DNA from: Polaromonas jejuensis NBRC 106434
GTDB taxonomy: Bacteria > Pseudomonadota > Gammaproteobacteria > Burkholderiales > Burkholderiaceae_C
Direction of reading: 5' to 3'
Assembly (NCBI RefSeq): GCF_001598235.1
Contig: NZ_BCYO01000006.1
Span: 186,001-250,000, forward strand
Length of the DNA stretch: 64,000 nt
A program made the translations under genes and the position numbers. Below are positions 10,266 through 20,325 of this stretch, in pieces (the stretch's first letter is position 1; every line of letters starts with the position of its first letter). Below the pieces are notes generated by a model. The model did not search any database. It saw nothing but the letters and a program-made list of their open reading frames with translations, and was not told the origin of the DNA.

Positions 10266-10476
10266 GACAAGGCCTTTTGAAATATGAGATAGCCAAGCAG
10301 GTTTAATGCCTGCCGGGCCGTTGGCGCCCATCACCTTGGCAAGATGTCAAAACTTGGGCACAAGCGATGCAGCGTAATGCCTGAAACCCTGAAAAGCCAG
10401 CCCGGGAAATACCAATACCTCATAAGGCCATGCAGAGGCCGCTACCGCCCTTGGCGCGGTGGCCAATCCTGCGCCC

Positions 10477-11739
10477 TCATCGCCAGCGCCGCTGGCCTGC
10501 CTGCACGGCCAGAAGGCCGTGAATTTGCCAGGCCAGCAACAGGCCTATGGCGCAGCAGGCCGAAGTCACCCAGGCCGTCCATTGCCAGCCCCCGGCATAC
10601 ACGGCCACCCAGGCCACCAGCGGCGGACCGGCGAATTGCCCCAGCGCAGACCATTGCTGTATCCAGCCCACGGTGGTGGACACCGTGTCGCTGCTGGGCG
10701 CCAGCCTGATCGCCAGGCTGAACAAGGTGGCCGGAATCAGCCCGCCCATGACAGAGAACAGCAGCACCCCGGCATATTGCAGCGACGGCGGCGCCTGCAC
10801 GCCAAAAGCCAGCGTGGCCCCCAGCGCCATGGCCAGAAAACCGGCCAGCAGCAGCCTGAAGGGCTGGACGCCGCGGCCCAGCAAGCGCCCGCCGGCCAGG
10901 TTGCCCAGGATATTGACGCCCGCCGCCAAGGCCGTCAGCCAGGCGGTCGCGGCGCTGGCAACCCCGGCCTGCACGTAAATGGAGGGCAGGAAGCCGACCA
11001 CCGCCAGCCACTGCCCTGAATACATGGCAAAGGTCAGCGCCATGAGCCAGGCGGCAGGTGAACGCAGGGTCAGGCCCAGCAGCTTTTTAGGTGTGGGGTT
11101 TTCACCGGATGCCATAGCTCCCGTGTGCGACGACCGCGATGAACGGTCGGCGGGCACGCGCCAGAGCAGGAGCGCCGCCAGCAGGCCCGCCAGCGCGGAC
11201 AACAGCCACCACCAGACCCGCCAACCCCATTCGGGGGCCCCCAGAACCATGACCCATGGCCCCAGCAGCAAGGCCGCCGAAGCCCCCAAGGGCATGTAGG
11301 CGCCCCAGACGCCGAGCATGCCCGCCAGGCGCTCCTGCGGCACCAGCTGACGCACCAGGCCGGGCGCGGGCAGCACCACCCACAAAAAGCCCAGCCCCTC
11401 AAGGGCTCGCGTGGCCAGCAACCAGGCCGCGCCATGGGCCAAGCCACCCAGCGCACTGGCGCCCCCCAGCAGCAGCAAACCGGCCACCATGCTGTGCCTG
11501 AGGCCAATGCGCTGCACGGCCAGGCCCGTGAGCAGGCCCAGCGTCATGCCGGCCAGTTGCACCAGTGACAGCAAAAATCCGGCCTGCAGCAGGGAAACGC
11601 CCAGGACTTTTTCGAGCACCGGCAGCGCCGGCGGCAGCTTGCCCACATGCAGTGCCGCCACCACGCCCGCCGCAATCACGCAGCGTGCCGCCTGCATTTT
11701 TTGCGCGGCGTCCGATATCGAATCGCTCACCTCAAGCAC
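10477..11739 (-). CDS. Major facilitator superfamily transporter
   Basis: About 420 residues, strongly hydrophobic, with roughly twelve predicted membrane segments and a 14-residue charged break in the middle (around SSRSSHTGAMASGENPTPKK). That is the usual cytoplasmic loop between the two six-helix halves. RALEGLGFLWVV in helix 4 resembles the motif-C region of the CynX/NimT-type subgroup. The start is uncertain: GTG at 11739 or GTG at 11730. It lies 31 bp downstream of dgt and may be co-transcribed. Substrate unknown. Confidence 0.8.
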   Translation of the reverse strand: MLEVSDSISDAAQKMQAARCVIAAGVVAALHVGKLPPALPVLEKVLGVSLLQAGFLLSLVQLAGMTLGLLTGLAVQRIGLRHSMVAGLLLLGGASALGGLAHGAAWLLATRALEGLGFLWVVLPAPGLVRQLVPQERLAGMLGVWGAYMPLGASAALLLGPWVMVLGAPEWGWRVWWWLLSALAGLLAALLLWRVPADRSSRSSHTGAMASGENPTPKKLLGLTLRSPAAWLMALTFAMYSGQWLAVVGFLPSIYVQAGVASAATAWLTALAAGVNILGNLAGGRLLGRGVQPFRLLLAGFLAMALGATLAFGVQAPPSLQYAGVLLFSVMGGLIPATLFSLAIRLAPSSDTVSTTVGWIQQWSALGQFAGPPLVAWVAVYAGGWQWTAWVTSACCAIGLLLAWQIHGLLAVQAGQRRWR

Positions 11740-11770
11740 ATGGAGCCCATGAGACAGCCATCCACCACGG

Positions 11771-12970
11771 TCAAGCGGGAAAAGCCGCGCGGCCCTTGAG
11801 GCGTTCGTGCTCTTTGGCGGCGAAGCGGTCCGTCATGCCGGCGATGTAGTCGGCCACCACGCGCTCGGGCTTGGCGCCGGCGGCGTGGGGCACATCGATG
11901 CCGTCAAAACGGTCGATATGGGCCTGCGGCAGCTGGGCGGGATCGGCCATATAGGCCTCGAACAGATCGCGTATGACCTGCTTGGCGGCCTGCGTGGTTT
12001 CCACCACTTGCGGGTGGCGGTATAAATTTTGTAGCAGGAAACGCTTGAGGGATGAGGACTGCAGGGCCATTTGACTGGAAAAACAGACCAGTGCGGCATG
12101 CTGGCGCACGGCCTGGACATCGGCCGGCGCCGCCTTCTGCAGGGCCAGCCGGGTGGCGTCAATCACGTCGTAGACCTGCGCGCTGAGCATGCGCCTGATG
12201 GTCTCAAACAGCAGGCGCCGGCCCTGCAGCCCCGGATGCGTCAGCAAGGTTTCCCGGCGGTAGCGGCTGAACAGCGCCACATCGTCCAGCTGCTCCAGGC
12301 TCAACAGGCCGGAGCGGACCCCGTCATCAATATCGTGGGCGTTGTAGGCAATTTCGTCGGCCAGATTGGTCAGTTGCGCCTCCAGGCTGGGCTGCAGCCA
12401 ATGGGGGCCCGCGGCCGCCTGCTCGACAAAGCGGCGCGCCACGCCACCGGGCTCGCGGGCCTCGATATGGCGGGCATTGCGCCGTGAGCAGTGCTTCAGG
12501 ATGCCTTCGCGCGTCTCGAAGGTCAGGTTCAGGCCGTTGTAGGCCGGATAGCGCTCTTCCAGCGCATCCACGACGCGCAGGCTTTGCAGGTTGTGCTCAA
12601 AGCCGGCGCTCTCGGGCTTGTGGGCTTTCAGGCAGGCATTCAGGGCATCCTGCCCGGCATGGCCGAACGGCGTGTGGCCCAGGTCATGCGCCAGGGCAAT
12701 AGCCTCCACCAGGTCTTCATTGAGCCGCAAGGTGCGGGCAATGGAGCGCCCCAGTTGCGCCACCTCCAGCGAATGCGTCAGGCGGGTGCGGAACAGGTCG
12801 CCCTCATGGTTCAAAAATACCTGGGTCTTGTACACCAAGCGGCGAAACGCAGTGGAATGCACAATCCGGTCGCGGTCGCGCTGGAAGTCGGAGCGCGTTG
12901 GCGCCGCCGGCTCGGGGTAGCGGCGGCCGCGCGACAGCGCGGGATCGCAGGCGTAGCTGGCCAAAGTCAT
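11771..12970 (-). CDS. dgt: Deoxyguanosinetriphosphate triphosphohydrolase-like HD protein
   Basis: 399-residue HD-superfamily phosphohydrolase, family that removes triphosphate from dNTPs. The metal ligands are visible: RLTHSLEVAQ, then AHDLGHTPFGHAG (the HD pair), and the DEIAYNAHDIDDG aspartate region. The short N-terminus with DFQRDRDRIVHSTAFRRL is diagnostic for the Dgt-like type 2 group. It follows aroB on the same strand with a gap of 92 bp that contains a dispersed repeat. The aroK-aroB-dgt order is common in Burkholderiales. Confidence 0.93.
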   Translation of the reverse strand: MTLASYACDPALSRGRRYPEPAAPTRSDFQRDRDRIVHSTAFRRLVYKTQVFLNHEGDLFRTRLTHSLEVAQLGRSIARTLRLNEDLVEAIALAHDLGHTPFGHAGQDALNACLKAHKPESAGFEHNLQSLRVVDALEERYPAYNGLNLTFETREGILKHCSRRNARHIEAREPGGVARRFVEQAAAGPHWLQPSLEAQLTNLADEIAYNAHDIDDGVRSGLLSLEQLDDVALFSRYRRETLLTHPGLQGRRLLFETIRRMLSAQVYDVIDATRLALQKAAPADVQAVRQHAALVCFSSQMALQSSSLKRFLLQNLYRHPQVVETTQAAKQVIRDLFEAYMADPAQLPQAHIDRFDGIDVPHAAGAKPERVVADYIAGMTDRFAAKEHERLKGRAAFPA

Positions 12971-12992
12971 GGGTTAGGCGAAAAAATGGCTT

Positions 12993-13036
12993 CCAGCCCA
13001 ATACGGACGGGCGCAAGCAGCTATCAATTTCATTGC
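12993..13036 (+). repeat. Dispersed short palindromic repeat, family 1 (longer copy)
   Basis: CCAGCCCAATACGGACGGGC followed by GCAAGCAGCTATCAATTTCATTGC. The left part is shared with the copy at 52170-52219 (CAGCCCAATCAGCACAAGCG). Lies between dgt and aroB. Confidence 0.7.
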
Positions 13037-13062
13037 AGATTGATGAAAAAACTTGCCATCTG

Positions 13063-14178
13063 TCAGGCGCAGCAGGCGTTGATCACCTCGCGCACCAGGG
13101 CATCGGGCGCAGACCGGACGGTGGCCTTGCCGGGACCGTCGATCACCACAAAGCGGATCTCTCCGGCCTCGGACTTCTTGTCGATGCGCATCAGCGCCAG
13201 GTAGCGGCCGGCGTTGTCGGTGCTCGACAGCTGCGGCCCCTTGACGGGCAGGCCGGCGCGCCGGACCAGCCGGGTCAGGCGCTCGACAAAGGTCGGCTCC
13301 ACCAGGCCCAGGCGCTGCGACAGATGGGCGGCCATCACCATGCCGCAGCCCACGCCCTCGCCGTGCAGCCATTGGCCATAACCCAGGCCGGATTCAATCG
13401 CATGGCCGAAGGTATGGCCGAAATTCAGGATCGCCCGCAAGCCGGACTCACGCTCGTCCTGGCCCACCACCCAGGCCTTGATCTCGCAGCTGCGCTGAAT
13501 GGCATGCGCCAGCGCGGCGGGCTCCTTGGCCAGCATCGCGTCCAGATTGGCGTCGATCCAGTCGAGAAATGCCATGTCGGCAATCGGCCCGTATTTGATG
13601 ACCTCGGCCAGGCCTGCGCTCAGTTCCCGGGGCGGCAGGGTCTTCAGCACATCCAGGTCACAGACGACCTGCAGGGGCTGGTAAAACGCGCCAATCATGT
13701 TCTTGCCGAGCGGGTGATTGATGGCCGTCTTGCCACCCACCGAGGAGTCCACCTGGGCCAGCAAGGTGGTGGGGACTTGCACAAAGGGCACGCCCCGCAT
13801 GTAGCTGGCGGCGGCAAAACCCGTCATGTCCCCCACCACGCCGCCGCCCAGCGCGAAAAGCACGGTTTTGCGATCGCAGCCGTTTTCCAGCAGCGCATCA
13901 AAAATCAGCTGCAGGGTCGGCCAGTCCTTGTGCGCCTCGCCGTCGGGCAAGGTCACGCTCAGCACCTTGTCATAACGCGCCTGCAGCGCCTGCGTGAGTT
14001 GCGCCGCATACAGGGGCGCCACGGTGCTGTTGGACACCACCAGCGCGCAGGCGGCCCTGGGCAGATGTTGGTAGGTCAGCGGGTCGCCCAGCAGCCGGGC
14101 GCCAATGACGATGGGGTAGCTGCGCTCGGCCAGATCAATAGATACCTGCGCCACTGCGGAGTGAGAATTTGCTTGCAT
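13063..14178 (-). CDS. aroB: 3-dehydroquinate synthase
   Basis: Second step of the shikimate pathway, DAHP to 3-dehydroquinate, using NAD and a divalent metal. The 371-residue protein has the NAD-binding [13 protein letters not shown] and the [15 protein letters not shown] motif. Metal-ligand motifs are the glutamate of GLAEVIKYG and the histidines of [12 protein letters not shown] and HGEGVGCGM. Length is normal. It is preceded by aroK on the same strand (gap about 84 bp), the standard aroK-aroB pair. Confidence 0.97.
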   Translation of the reverse strand: MQANSHSAVAQVSIDLAERSYPIVIGARLLGDPLTYQHLPRAACALVVSNSTVAPLYAAQLTQALQARYDKVLSVTLPDGEAHKDWPTLQLIFDALLENGCDRKTVLFALGGGVVGDMTGFAAASYMRGVPFVQVPTTLLAQVDSSVGGKTAINHPLGKNMIGAFYQPLQVVCDLDVLKTLPPRELSAGLAEVIKYGPIADMAFLDWIDANLDAMLAKEPAALAHAIQRSCEIKAWVVGQDERESGLRAILNFGHTFGHAIESGLGYGQWLHGEGVGCGMVMAAHLSQRLGLVEPTFVERLTRLVRRAGLPVKGPQLSSTDNAGRYLALMRIDKKSEAGEIRFVVIDGPGKATVRSAPDALVREVINACCA

Positions 14179-14262
14179 GGCAACAAGTGTAGAGGCACTC
14201 GCGCGCCTGCCGCATGTGCCCGGCTTTTCCTCAGGCCTGGGCGGTGGACGGCACCGAGGCGC

Positions 14263-14826
14263 CTAGGGCGCCGACACCACGCCGGCCAGCTCCAGTTGCA
14301 TGGCGATCATGTTAACCAGCGTGGCCACCGAAGGACGGCCGGTTTCAATCACAAAGTGGGCGGTTTCCCGGTACAGCGCATCGCGGGCCGTGTAAAGGTC
14401 ACGCAGTCGGGCCAGCGGATCAGCCACCTGGAGCAGCGGCCGGTTCTGGTCATGGCGCAAACGCCGGAAGACCTCTTCCGGGGCCGAGTGCAGGTAAACC
14501 ACATGCGCCCGCTCGTGCAGATGCTGGCGGTTGGCGGGACGGAGCACCGTGCCCCCACCGCTGGAAAGTACGCAAGACTCTCCCAGGGTCAGCTCATCGA
14601 TGACGAGTTGCTCCACGTCGCGGAACGACGCTTCACCCTCCCGCTCGAAGAATTCGCGAATGGCGCAGCCTATGCGTTGCTCTATCACCTGGTCGGAGTC
14701 GATGAAGCGCAGGCCCAGCCTGCGCGCCAGCTGCCGGCCGACGGTGGATTTTCCGGAGCCCGGCAGACCCACACAGGCTATTTTCAGATTTGCATTCACT
14801 TGGATCACGATGCTGGCCGATGCCAT
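14263..14826 (-). CDS. aroK: Shikimate kinase
   Basis: ATP-dependent 3-phosphorylation of shikimate. The P-loop GLPGSGKST is at 20-28 when ATG at 14826 is used as start. FIDSDQVIEQ holds the shikimate/Mg aspartate, SSGGGTVLR follows, and the LID arginine is in DQNRPLLQ. The start is uncertain: an ATG at 14841 and GTG codons nearer the P-loop are also possible. First gene of aroK-aroB-dgt and directly downstream of pilQ (gap about 130 bp), so it may be read from the pil operon. Confidence 0.94.
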   Translation of the reverse strand: MASASIVIQVNANLKIACVGLPGSGKSTVGRQLARRLGLRFIDSDQVIEQRIGCAIREFFEREGEASFRDVEQLVIDELTLGESCVLSSGGGTVLRPANRQHLHERAHVVYLHSAPEEVFRRLRHDQNRPLLQVADPLARLRDLYTARDALYRETAHFVIETGRPSVATLVNMIAMQLELAGVVSAP

Positions 14827-14959
14827 AAAAAAAGCAGGCATCCTTCCCGGCCTATTGGTCAGAGTCAGAGAGGTTGACAGGAAGAAGCACCGCTACGGCA
14901 AACGCTTCCCGCCAGGTGCCCTGAGATCAATCAGCCATCGGCCGCCGAACCGGCCTGGT

Positions 14960-17074
14960 TTAGCGCAGGGGTGCCCCGTTGCTCAGCATTTTAGGTGTAA
15001 TGAACACCAGCAGTTCAGACTTGGTGGCCGTACGGGTCTTGGTCTTGAACAAATAGCCGACGGCAGGCAAATCACCGAGCAAGGGCACCTTGGTCTCGTC
15101 CTCCCTGTCGTTCTGCTCGAAGATGCCGCCGATCACCACAGTCCCGCCATTTTCGACCAGCACCTGCGTCTGGATGTGCTTGGTGTCGATGGCAAAGCCG
15201 TTGGCCGTGGCGCGGCCCACGCTGTCCTTGTTCACGTCCACCTGCAGGATGATGTTGCCTTCTGGCGTGATCTGCGGAGTGACCTCCAGCTTCAGATTGG
15301 CCTTGCGAAAGGCAATGGAGGTCGCGCCGCTGGACGTTGCCTGCTGATAGGGAAGCTCAGTTCCCTGCTCAATCAATGCCTTGACCTGATCGGCCGTCAC
15401 GATGCGGGGACTGGAGACAATTTTTCCTTTGCCATCAGCCTCCGCGGCGGATATCTCGAGATTAAGGAAACGCGTTTTTGCTGCGTTGAACAAGGAAACG
15501 GCAAATGTGGCGGCAGGAAACCCGTTCTGCCCGACCGCCGGCAAGCTAAGAAACTCCCCAGCGTTGGTACCGGCCGTGGTGGCACTGTACGTACCCCCAA
15601 ACTGTGTATTGTTATTTCGGTTGAAGGGCTGGCCGCCGAGTCTGACGCCCAGAGACTTCCCAAATGAATCCGAGGCCTCCACGATGCGTGCTTCAATCAA
15701 CACTTGACGAACGGCCACGTCCAGTTTTCCGATCAGGCTTTGCACCTGCTCCAGCCGGGAGGGAATATCCGTCACGAACAATTGATTGGTACGGGGTTCG
15801 GCAATCACACTCCCCCGATTCGAGAGAAGGCGCGCACTGGCGGGACCACTGCCACCGGCGGTGAGCTGAGCCGCGATATCACCAGCCTTGGCATAGTTGA
15901 TCTGGAAGGATTGCGTACGAACCGCCTCCAGACTCTGGATAGCATTGCGAGATTCCAGATCCAGTTTGTCCTTGGCAGCCAGTTCATCCTTGGGGGCGAT
16001 CAACAAGACATTGCCGGCCTTGCGCATGCCCAAGCCCTTGGCCTGCAAAATAATATCCAGCGCCTGGTCCCAGGGAACATCTTTCAAGCGCAGGGTGACA
16101 GACCCCGTCACGGTGTCCGAAGTCACGATATTGAAGTTGGTGAAATCTGCAATCACCTGCAATAACGAGCGGATTTCAATGTTCTGGAAGTTCAGCGACA
16201 ACTTCTCGCCGTTGTAACCAGGTCCCTGCGTCAATTTGCTCGAATCGACCTTTTGCTGGCGAACTTCCAGCACAAACTGGTTGTCACTTTGGTAGGCGCT
16301 ATGCTCCCATTGGCCTTTGGGCTCTACCACCATGCGGACCTTGTCACCGGCCTGGAAGGTGGTGACTGTTTGCACAGGCGTGCCAAAGTCGGTAACGTCC
16401 AGGCGACGACGCAAACCTTCGGGCAATGCCGTTTTGAGGAACTCGACCACCAGGGTCTGGCCCTGCTGGCGAATATCAACGCCAACCTCGTTATTTGCCA
16501 ATCCCACCACGATACGACCCGAACCATCGGTACCACGGCGGAAATCAACATCCTTGAGCGGCAAGGTGTCGCGGTTGCGGCTTTCAGCAAATACCGGGGT
16601 TGCCGCCACGGAAGGCGCGGCAACGGGGGCTGGCTCCAGCGTAATCAGCAGGGACTTGCCCTGTATCTGGGCCTTATAGGCCGTTGGCGCCTTGAGGTTG
16701 AGCACTACACGGGTTCTCTCGCCCGCCTGAACCACATTGGCAGAACGCAAATTGCCAAGATTGAGATCGACGGCCGAGCGGCCCATGGCGTTGCTGACCC
16801 CCGGGAAATCAAGTGCGATGCGCGCAGGCGACTGGATGCTGAAGCCGGTAGGCACGGTTGCCAGAGGCTCGGCCAGATCGATACGGATCACCTCCACCCC
16901 CCCCTGCATGGAACCGGTGACCGCCTGAATGGCATTGGAAGCTTGCGCATTGGCCGCCACTGGCAAAACGGCCATTGCGACACTGACTGACAGACAGCCC
17001 AGCACAGACCGGAGAAAACCTTGCAGGGCACCTCGTATCACCTCTACCTCCAATGCCCATTTCTGCTTGTTCAT
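14960..17074 (-). CDS. pilQ: Type IV pilus secretin PilQ
   Basis: Outer-membrane secretin through which type IV pili are extruded, 704 residues. A signal peptide ends near AANAQAS. Two N-terminal AMIN-like segments follow (about 50-150 and 165-260). The STN/N0 domain is near 290-345 with LNFQNIEIRSLLQVIADF. The secretin core starts around VAVRQVLIEARIVEA and ends with the conserved GGIFEQNDRE and PLLGDLPAVGYLFKTK stretches. Last gene of pilMNOPQ; ATG overlaps the pilP stop by 4 bp. Confidence 0.97.
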   Translation of the reverse strand: MNKQKWALEVEVIRGALQGFLRSVLGCLSVSVAMAVLPVAANAQASNAIQAVTGSMQGGVEVIRIDLAEPLATVPTGFSIQSPARIALDFPGVSNAMGRSAVDLNLGNLRSANVVQAGERTRVVLNLKAPTAYKAQIQGKSLLITLEPAPVAAPSVAATPVFAESRNRDTLPLKDVDFRRGTDGSGRIVVGLANNEVGVDIRQQGQTLVVEFLKTALPEGLRRRLDVTDFGTPVQTVTTFQAGDKVRMVVEPKGQWEHSAYQSDNQFVLEVRQQKVDSSKLTQGPGYNGEKLSLNFQNIEIRSLLQVIADFTNFNIVTSDTVTGSVTLRLKDVPWDQALDIILQAKGLGMRKAGNVLLIAPKDELAAKDKLDLESRNAIQSLEAVRTQSFQINYAKAGDIAAQLTAGGSGPASARLLSNRGSVIAEPRTNQLFVTDIPSRLEQVQSLIGKLDVAVRQVLIEARIVEASDSFGKSLGVRLGGQPFNRNNNTQFGGTYSATTAGTNAGEFLSLPAVGQNGFPAATFAVSLFNAAKTRFLNLEISAAEADGKGKIVSSPRIVTADQVKALIEQGTELPYQQATSSGATSIAFRKANLKLEVTPQITPEGNIILQVDVNKDSVGRATANGFAIDTKHIQTQVLVENGGTVVIGGIFEQNDREDETKVPLLGDLPAVGYLFKTKTRTATKSELLVFITPKMLSNGAPLR

Positions 17075-17622
17075 TTTGATCCCTCTAAAAGCTGTAATGT
17101 CGCCGGCCGCTCAATCCATTCGCCCGCGGCATCCTGAACGATTTCACGCAAGGCAAGGCTGGTTTCGGTCACCTTGGTGATGCGGCCATAGTTCTGGCCC
17201 AGGTAATTACCCACGCGAACCTGGTAGATCAGGTTGTCGACCCGAACCAGGGCAACGGGCTGGCCGACTTTAATCAGGCTGCCCACCATGACAACGGCAT
17301 CCAGAGGGGATGCCTCAAGAGGCTCTTTGCGCCGGCTCAATTCGGGTGCGATCAGGGCCGCATTGGCGGTTGCCTGATTGGAGTCGCGCTTCAGGGCCTG
17401 TGTCAGCTTCTGGTTGCTGAAGGGCTCAATCGAGCCCTCCTGGCTATAGGCTTGCGGGGAAAACTTGCCGGGCTCGGGCAAAGGATCTATCTTGGGCCTG
17501 GTGGCATTGCGCTGCTCTGTCATCCATTGCTGCAGCTCTTCCTGCTCGGATGAGCCGCAACCTGCGATGACGGCCAAAACCACCACCAGGCCAGCCATGC
17601 GTGCCAAATTGACTAGTCTCAT
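17071..17622 (-). CDS. pilP: Type IV pilus pilotin-like lipoprotein PilP
   Basis: 183-residue lipoprotein with a signal sequence ending VIAGCGSS (lipobox cysteine at about 22). A disordered proline-rich linker follows, then a small beta domain with YQVRVGNYLGQNYGRI, which is the PilP fold that binds PilQ. It links the inner-membrane PilNO complex to the secretin. It overlaps pilQ and pilO by 4 bp each. Confidence 0.95.
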   Translation of the reverse strand: MRLVNLARMAGLVVVLAVIAGCGSSEQEELQQWMTEQRNATRPKIDPLPEPGKFSPQAYSQEGSIEPFSNQKLTQALKRDSNQATANAALIAPELSRRKEPLEASPLDAVVMVGSLIKVGQPVALVRVDNLIYQVRVGNYLGQNYGRITKVTETSLALREIVQDAAGEWIERPATLQLLEGSK

Positions 17623-18293
17623 TTTTTACCCCCCTTGGCGGGGGCATTCTTGCGCTGCAAAGCCACTTCCTCAGAGTCCAGATAGCGAAAGGTTTTGGCG
17701 GTGGTATCCATCACGAGCGTGCCGTCTTTCACAGGTGTGATGGTCAGGTTGTTCAGGGTCACAATGCGGGAGAGATGCGCAATATCCGAGGCAAAAGCGC
17801 CGATATCGTGATACCGGCCCGACACCCGCACCGTAATCGGCAGTTCGGCGTAATAATCCTTGACGCTCACCTGCCCCGGCCGGAACAACTCAAACTGCAG
17901 GCTACGGCCCAAACCAGCCTGGTTGATGTCCGACAGCAGCGCATCCATTTCAGCCTTGCTGGGCAATTGCTTTTCAAGCTGTGTCACATACTGCTGGACT
18001 TGCTCGCGCTGCTTTTTCAAGGCATCCAGATTGACCGCCTGCGCAAGCTTCTTCTTGTAGTCCTCTTTCAGCTGGACTTCCTTGGCCTGCTCTGCCGTCA
18101 GCTCCTCGTCAGAGGCACTCAGCCATAAAAACCAGAGCGCAACAACAACGAGCACGGTGACAGCGAGGCATAAAAGATAGCGTGGCAAACCTGGCCAGGA
18201 TGGCGGATCGTTCGGATCAAGACCTGTGAACTGGTCCTTTAACTGGCTTTGGAGTTGCGCGAAATCGATGGAGGGTCTTGAAATTTTTGCCAT
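17619..18293 (-). CDS. pilO: Type IV pilus inner-membrane alignment protein PilO
   Basis: 224 residues from ATG at 18293, one transmembrane helix around 38-60 (LCLAVTVLVVVALWFLWL), a coiled coil at about 70-115 and a ferredoxin-like periplasmic domain. A start 22 codons upstream would fall inside the pilN reading frame, so it is less likely. PilO pairs with PilN in the alignment complex. Gap to pilN stop is 22 bp. Confidence 0.94.
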   Translation of the reverse strand: MAKISRPSIDFAQLQSQLKDQFTGLDPNDPPSWPGLPRYLLCLAVTVLVVVALWFLWLSASDEELTAEQAKEVQLKEDYKKKLAQAVNLDALKKQREQVQQYVTQLEKQLPSKAEMDALLSDINQAGLGRSLQFELFRPGQVSVKDYYAELPITVRVSGRYHDIGAFASDIAHLSRIVTLNNLTITPVKDGTLVMDTTAKTFRYLDSEEVALQRKNAPAKGGKK

Positions 18294-18315
18294 ATCAGTC
18301 TCGTTCAAAGGCGCT

Positions 18316-18981
18316 TTAAAGCTTGACTGACGCCGGAACGGCCGAGGCGGGCTTGGCAATTACCGCGGACACAGCGGCCGTCGCTGAATTTGATGCGGCA
18401 GAACTGGCGGCTTTGGGCGCATTGGCCCGTGTCAGCCCCACACGCATGGAGAAATTGGATACCCGTCGCTGGTCACGCTGGCTCAGCGTGACCGTGGCGG
18501 CGGTAATCTCAACCAGTTCCGGTTTGGTCAACCAGGGGCTGTTATTGGCCAAATTGCGCAGCAACTCTGAAACCCGCTCATTGGACTGCGCCACACCGGT
18601 AATCTGGACGGTCTGGTTGTCCTGCTTCATGCTGTTGATGTAAACGCCATCGGGCAATTGCTTGACCAGCTCGCTGAGCAGGTACACCGGCAGATTGCGG
18701 TTGCCCTGCAAATCCTCCACGGCATTTTGGCGGGCTCGCAAGGCGGCAATTTCAGCCTGCAAGGTCGCAATATCCTTGATCTGGCTGTCCAGGCGGGCAT
18801 TTTCCCTCTGAAGGAAATCGTTTTTCCCCTGCTGGGTCTCAATTTGAGCCAGGTACCAGGAGTACACACCACCACAAATCAGCACACCGACGACAGCCGC
18901 CAGACCAAGCGCCGCGAAAAACACTTCGCGCCTTCGCTTGCGCGCAGCCTCGCGGTGAGGAAGCAGATTGACCAGAATCAC
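18316..18981 (-). CDS. pilN: Type IV pilus inner-membrane alignment protein PilN
   Basis: 221 residues starting at a GTG at 18981 to give the family N-terminus MILVNLLPHREAARKRR. GGAGG lies 7 bases upstream of that GTG, and the GTG overlaps the pilM stop (GTGA), so translation is coupled. The N-terminal INLLP-type motif binds PilM in the cytoplasm; one membrane helix (about 22-45), a coiled coil and a periplasmic ferredoxin-like domain follow. Confidence 0.94.
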   Translation of the reverse strand: MILVNLLPHREAARKRRREVFFAALGLAAVVGVLICGGVYSWYLAQIETQQGKNDFLQRENARLDSQIKDIATLQAEIAALRARQNAVEDLQGNRNLPVYLLSELVKQLPDGVYINSMKQDNQTVQITGVAQSNERVSELLRNLANNSPWLTKPELVEITAATVTLSQRDQRRVSNFSMRVGLTRANAPKAASSAASNSATAAVSAVIAKPASAVPASVKL

Positions 18982-20057
18982 TGCAGGAACCTCCGCAAAG
19001 CCAGACCACAAGAGGTCAGGTAAGACGACGCTTCACGCCGCATTTTCTTTTCACGCACCCCGTCGCCGAGCGCCATGCCCTCAAAAGGGTTGGCCAGCAG
19101 GCAGGCAAACGAAGTCTGCTGCGTCACGGAATCCGTCAGGCCTGGCAATGCAGAGGAGCCCCCCGCCAGCATCACATAGTCGACCTTGTTATGCGGCGTA
19201 CTGGTAAAGAAGAACTGGAGCGCGCGGCCGATTTCTTGCGCCATACTCTCGACAAAAGGCTTCAAAACACCCGATTCGTAGTCTTCCGGCAAATCCCCGC
19301 TACGCTTTTTGCTCTCAGCCTCCTCGGAGGAAAAGCCGTACTGACGGACAATCAGCTGGGTCAGCTGGGCACCGCCAAAAGCCTGATCACGCTCGTACAG
19401 CACCTCGTCATTCTTGATCACCTGCATGCTGGTGGTCAGCGCCCCCACCTCGAACAGGGCGACCATGGTGTCCGCCCCCTTGTTGGGCAGATTTTCAATC
19501 AGCCGCGCGGTGGCCAGACGCGATGCGTAGGACTCCACATCCACCACGACCGGTTTGAGCCCTGCCGCTTCGGCCAACCCCTGCCGGTCTTGCACCTTTT
19601 CCTTGCGCGAAGCCGCGATCAGCACCTCAACGTCACCGCTGGACGTGGCGCTGGGGCCCACCACGCAGAAATCCAGACTGACCTCGTCAAGCGAGAAGGG
19701 GATGTATTGGTTGGCCTCGGATTCGACCTGAATTTCCAGTTCAGCTTCGCTCATGCCGCCCGGCAGTATGATTTTCTTGGTAATGACCGCCGACGCCGGC
19801 AGCGCCATGGCCACATGTTTGGTGCGCGTCCCGCTCTTTTTGACCAGACGGCGCACGGCTTCGGCCACTTCGTCGAATTTCTCGACATTGCCATCGGTGA
19901 TCCAGCCACGTTCCAGCGGCTCAATCGCGCAGCGATCCAGTACCAGATTGCCGGCCTTGTCACGGCTCAACTCCACCAGCTTGACGCTGGACGAACTGAT
20001 ATCAAGGCCCAGCAAGGCGGGCTGCTGACGGTTGAATAACGATCCCAAAGAGATCAA
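18978..20057 (-). CDS. pilM: Type IV pilus actin-like ATPase PilM
   Basis: Cytoplasmic actin/FtsA-fold protein of the pilus alignment complex, about 359 residues. LGLDISSSSVKLVEL is the phosphate-1 strand, VALFEVGALTTSMQV the phosphate-2 region and VMLAGGSSALPGL the adenosine motif. No ATG fits; the best start is TTG at 20057 with GGGGA six bases upstream, giving ISLGSLF, the usual family beginning. First gene of pilMNOPQ and divergent from mrcA. Confidence 0.93.
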   Translation of the reverse strand: MISLGSLFNRQQPALLGLDISSSSVKLVELSRDKAGNLVLDRCAIEPLERGWITDGNVEKFDEVAEAVRRLVKKSGTRTKHVAMALPASAVITKKIILPGGMSEAELEIQVESEANQYIPFSLDEVSLDFCVVGPSATSSGDVEVLIAASRKEKVQDRQGLAEAAGLKPVVVDVESYASRLATARLIENLPNKGADTMVALFEVGALTTSMQVIKNDEVLYERDQAFGGAQLTQLIVRQYGFSSEEAESKKRSGDLPEDYESGVLKPFVESMAQEIGRALQFFFTSTPHNKVDYVMLAGGSSALPGLTDSVTQQTSFACLLANPFEGMALGDGVREKKMRREASSYLTSCGLALRRFLQ

Positions 20058-20325
20058 GGCGGTCCCCAAATGACGGCTAATATGTAGCCCTGCATACTTA
20101 AGAAATCACTTGAATAGTAGCAGTAAGCCCTTTGTGCAGTAAGGATTTTTCCTGTTTTGCGCATCCAGAACGTTGTCAAAAGCAGACGCTCCTGGCGGTG
20201 CGTCCAGATGCAAACCAAAGCAAAGCATTGCCTTTAAACGTAAAAGTGTGGGCCTTGAAATGACGCCTGATACATCCGGGTTTCCTGGATTTTTATAATA
20301 GTGACGCGACTTTACGATTGCCTAC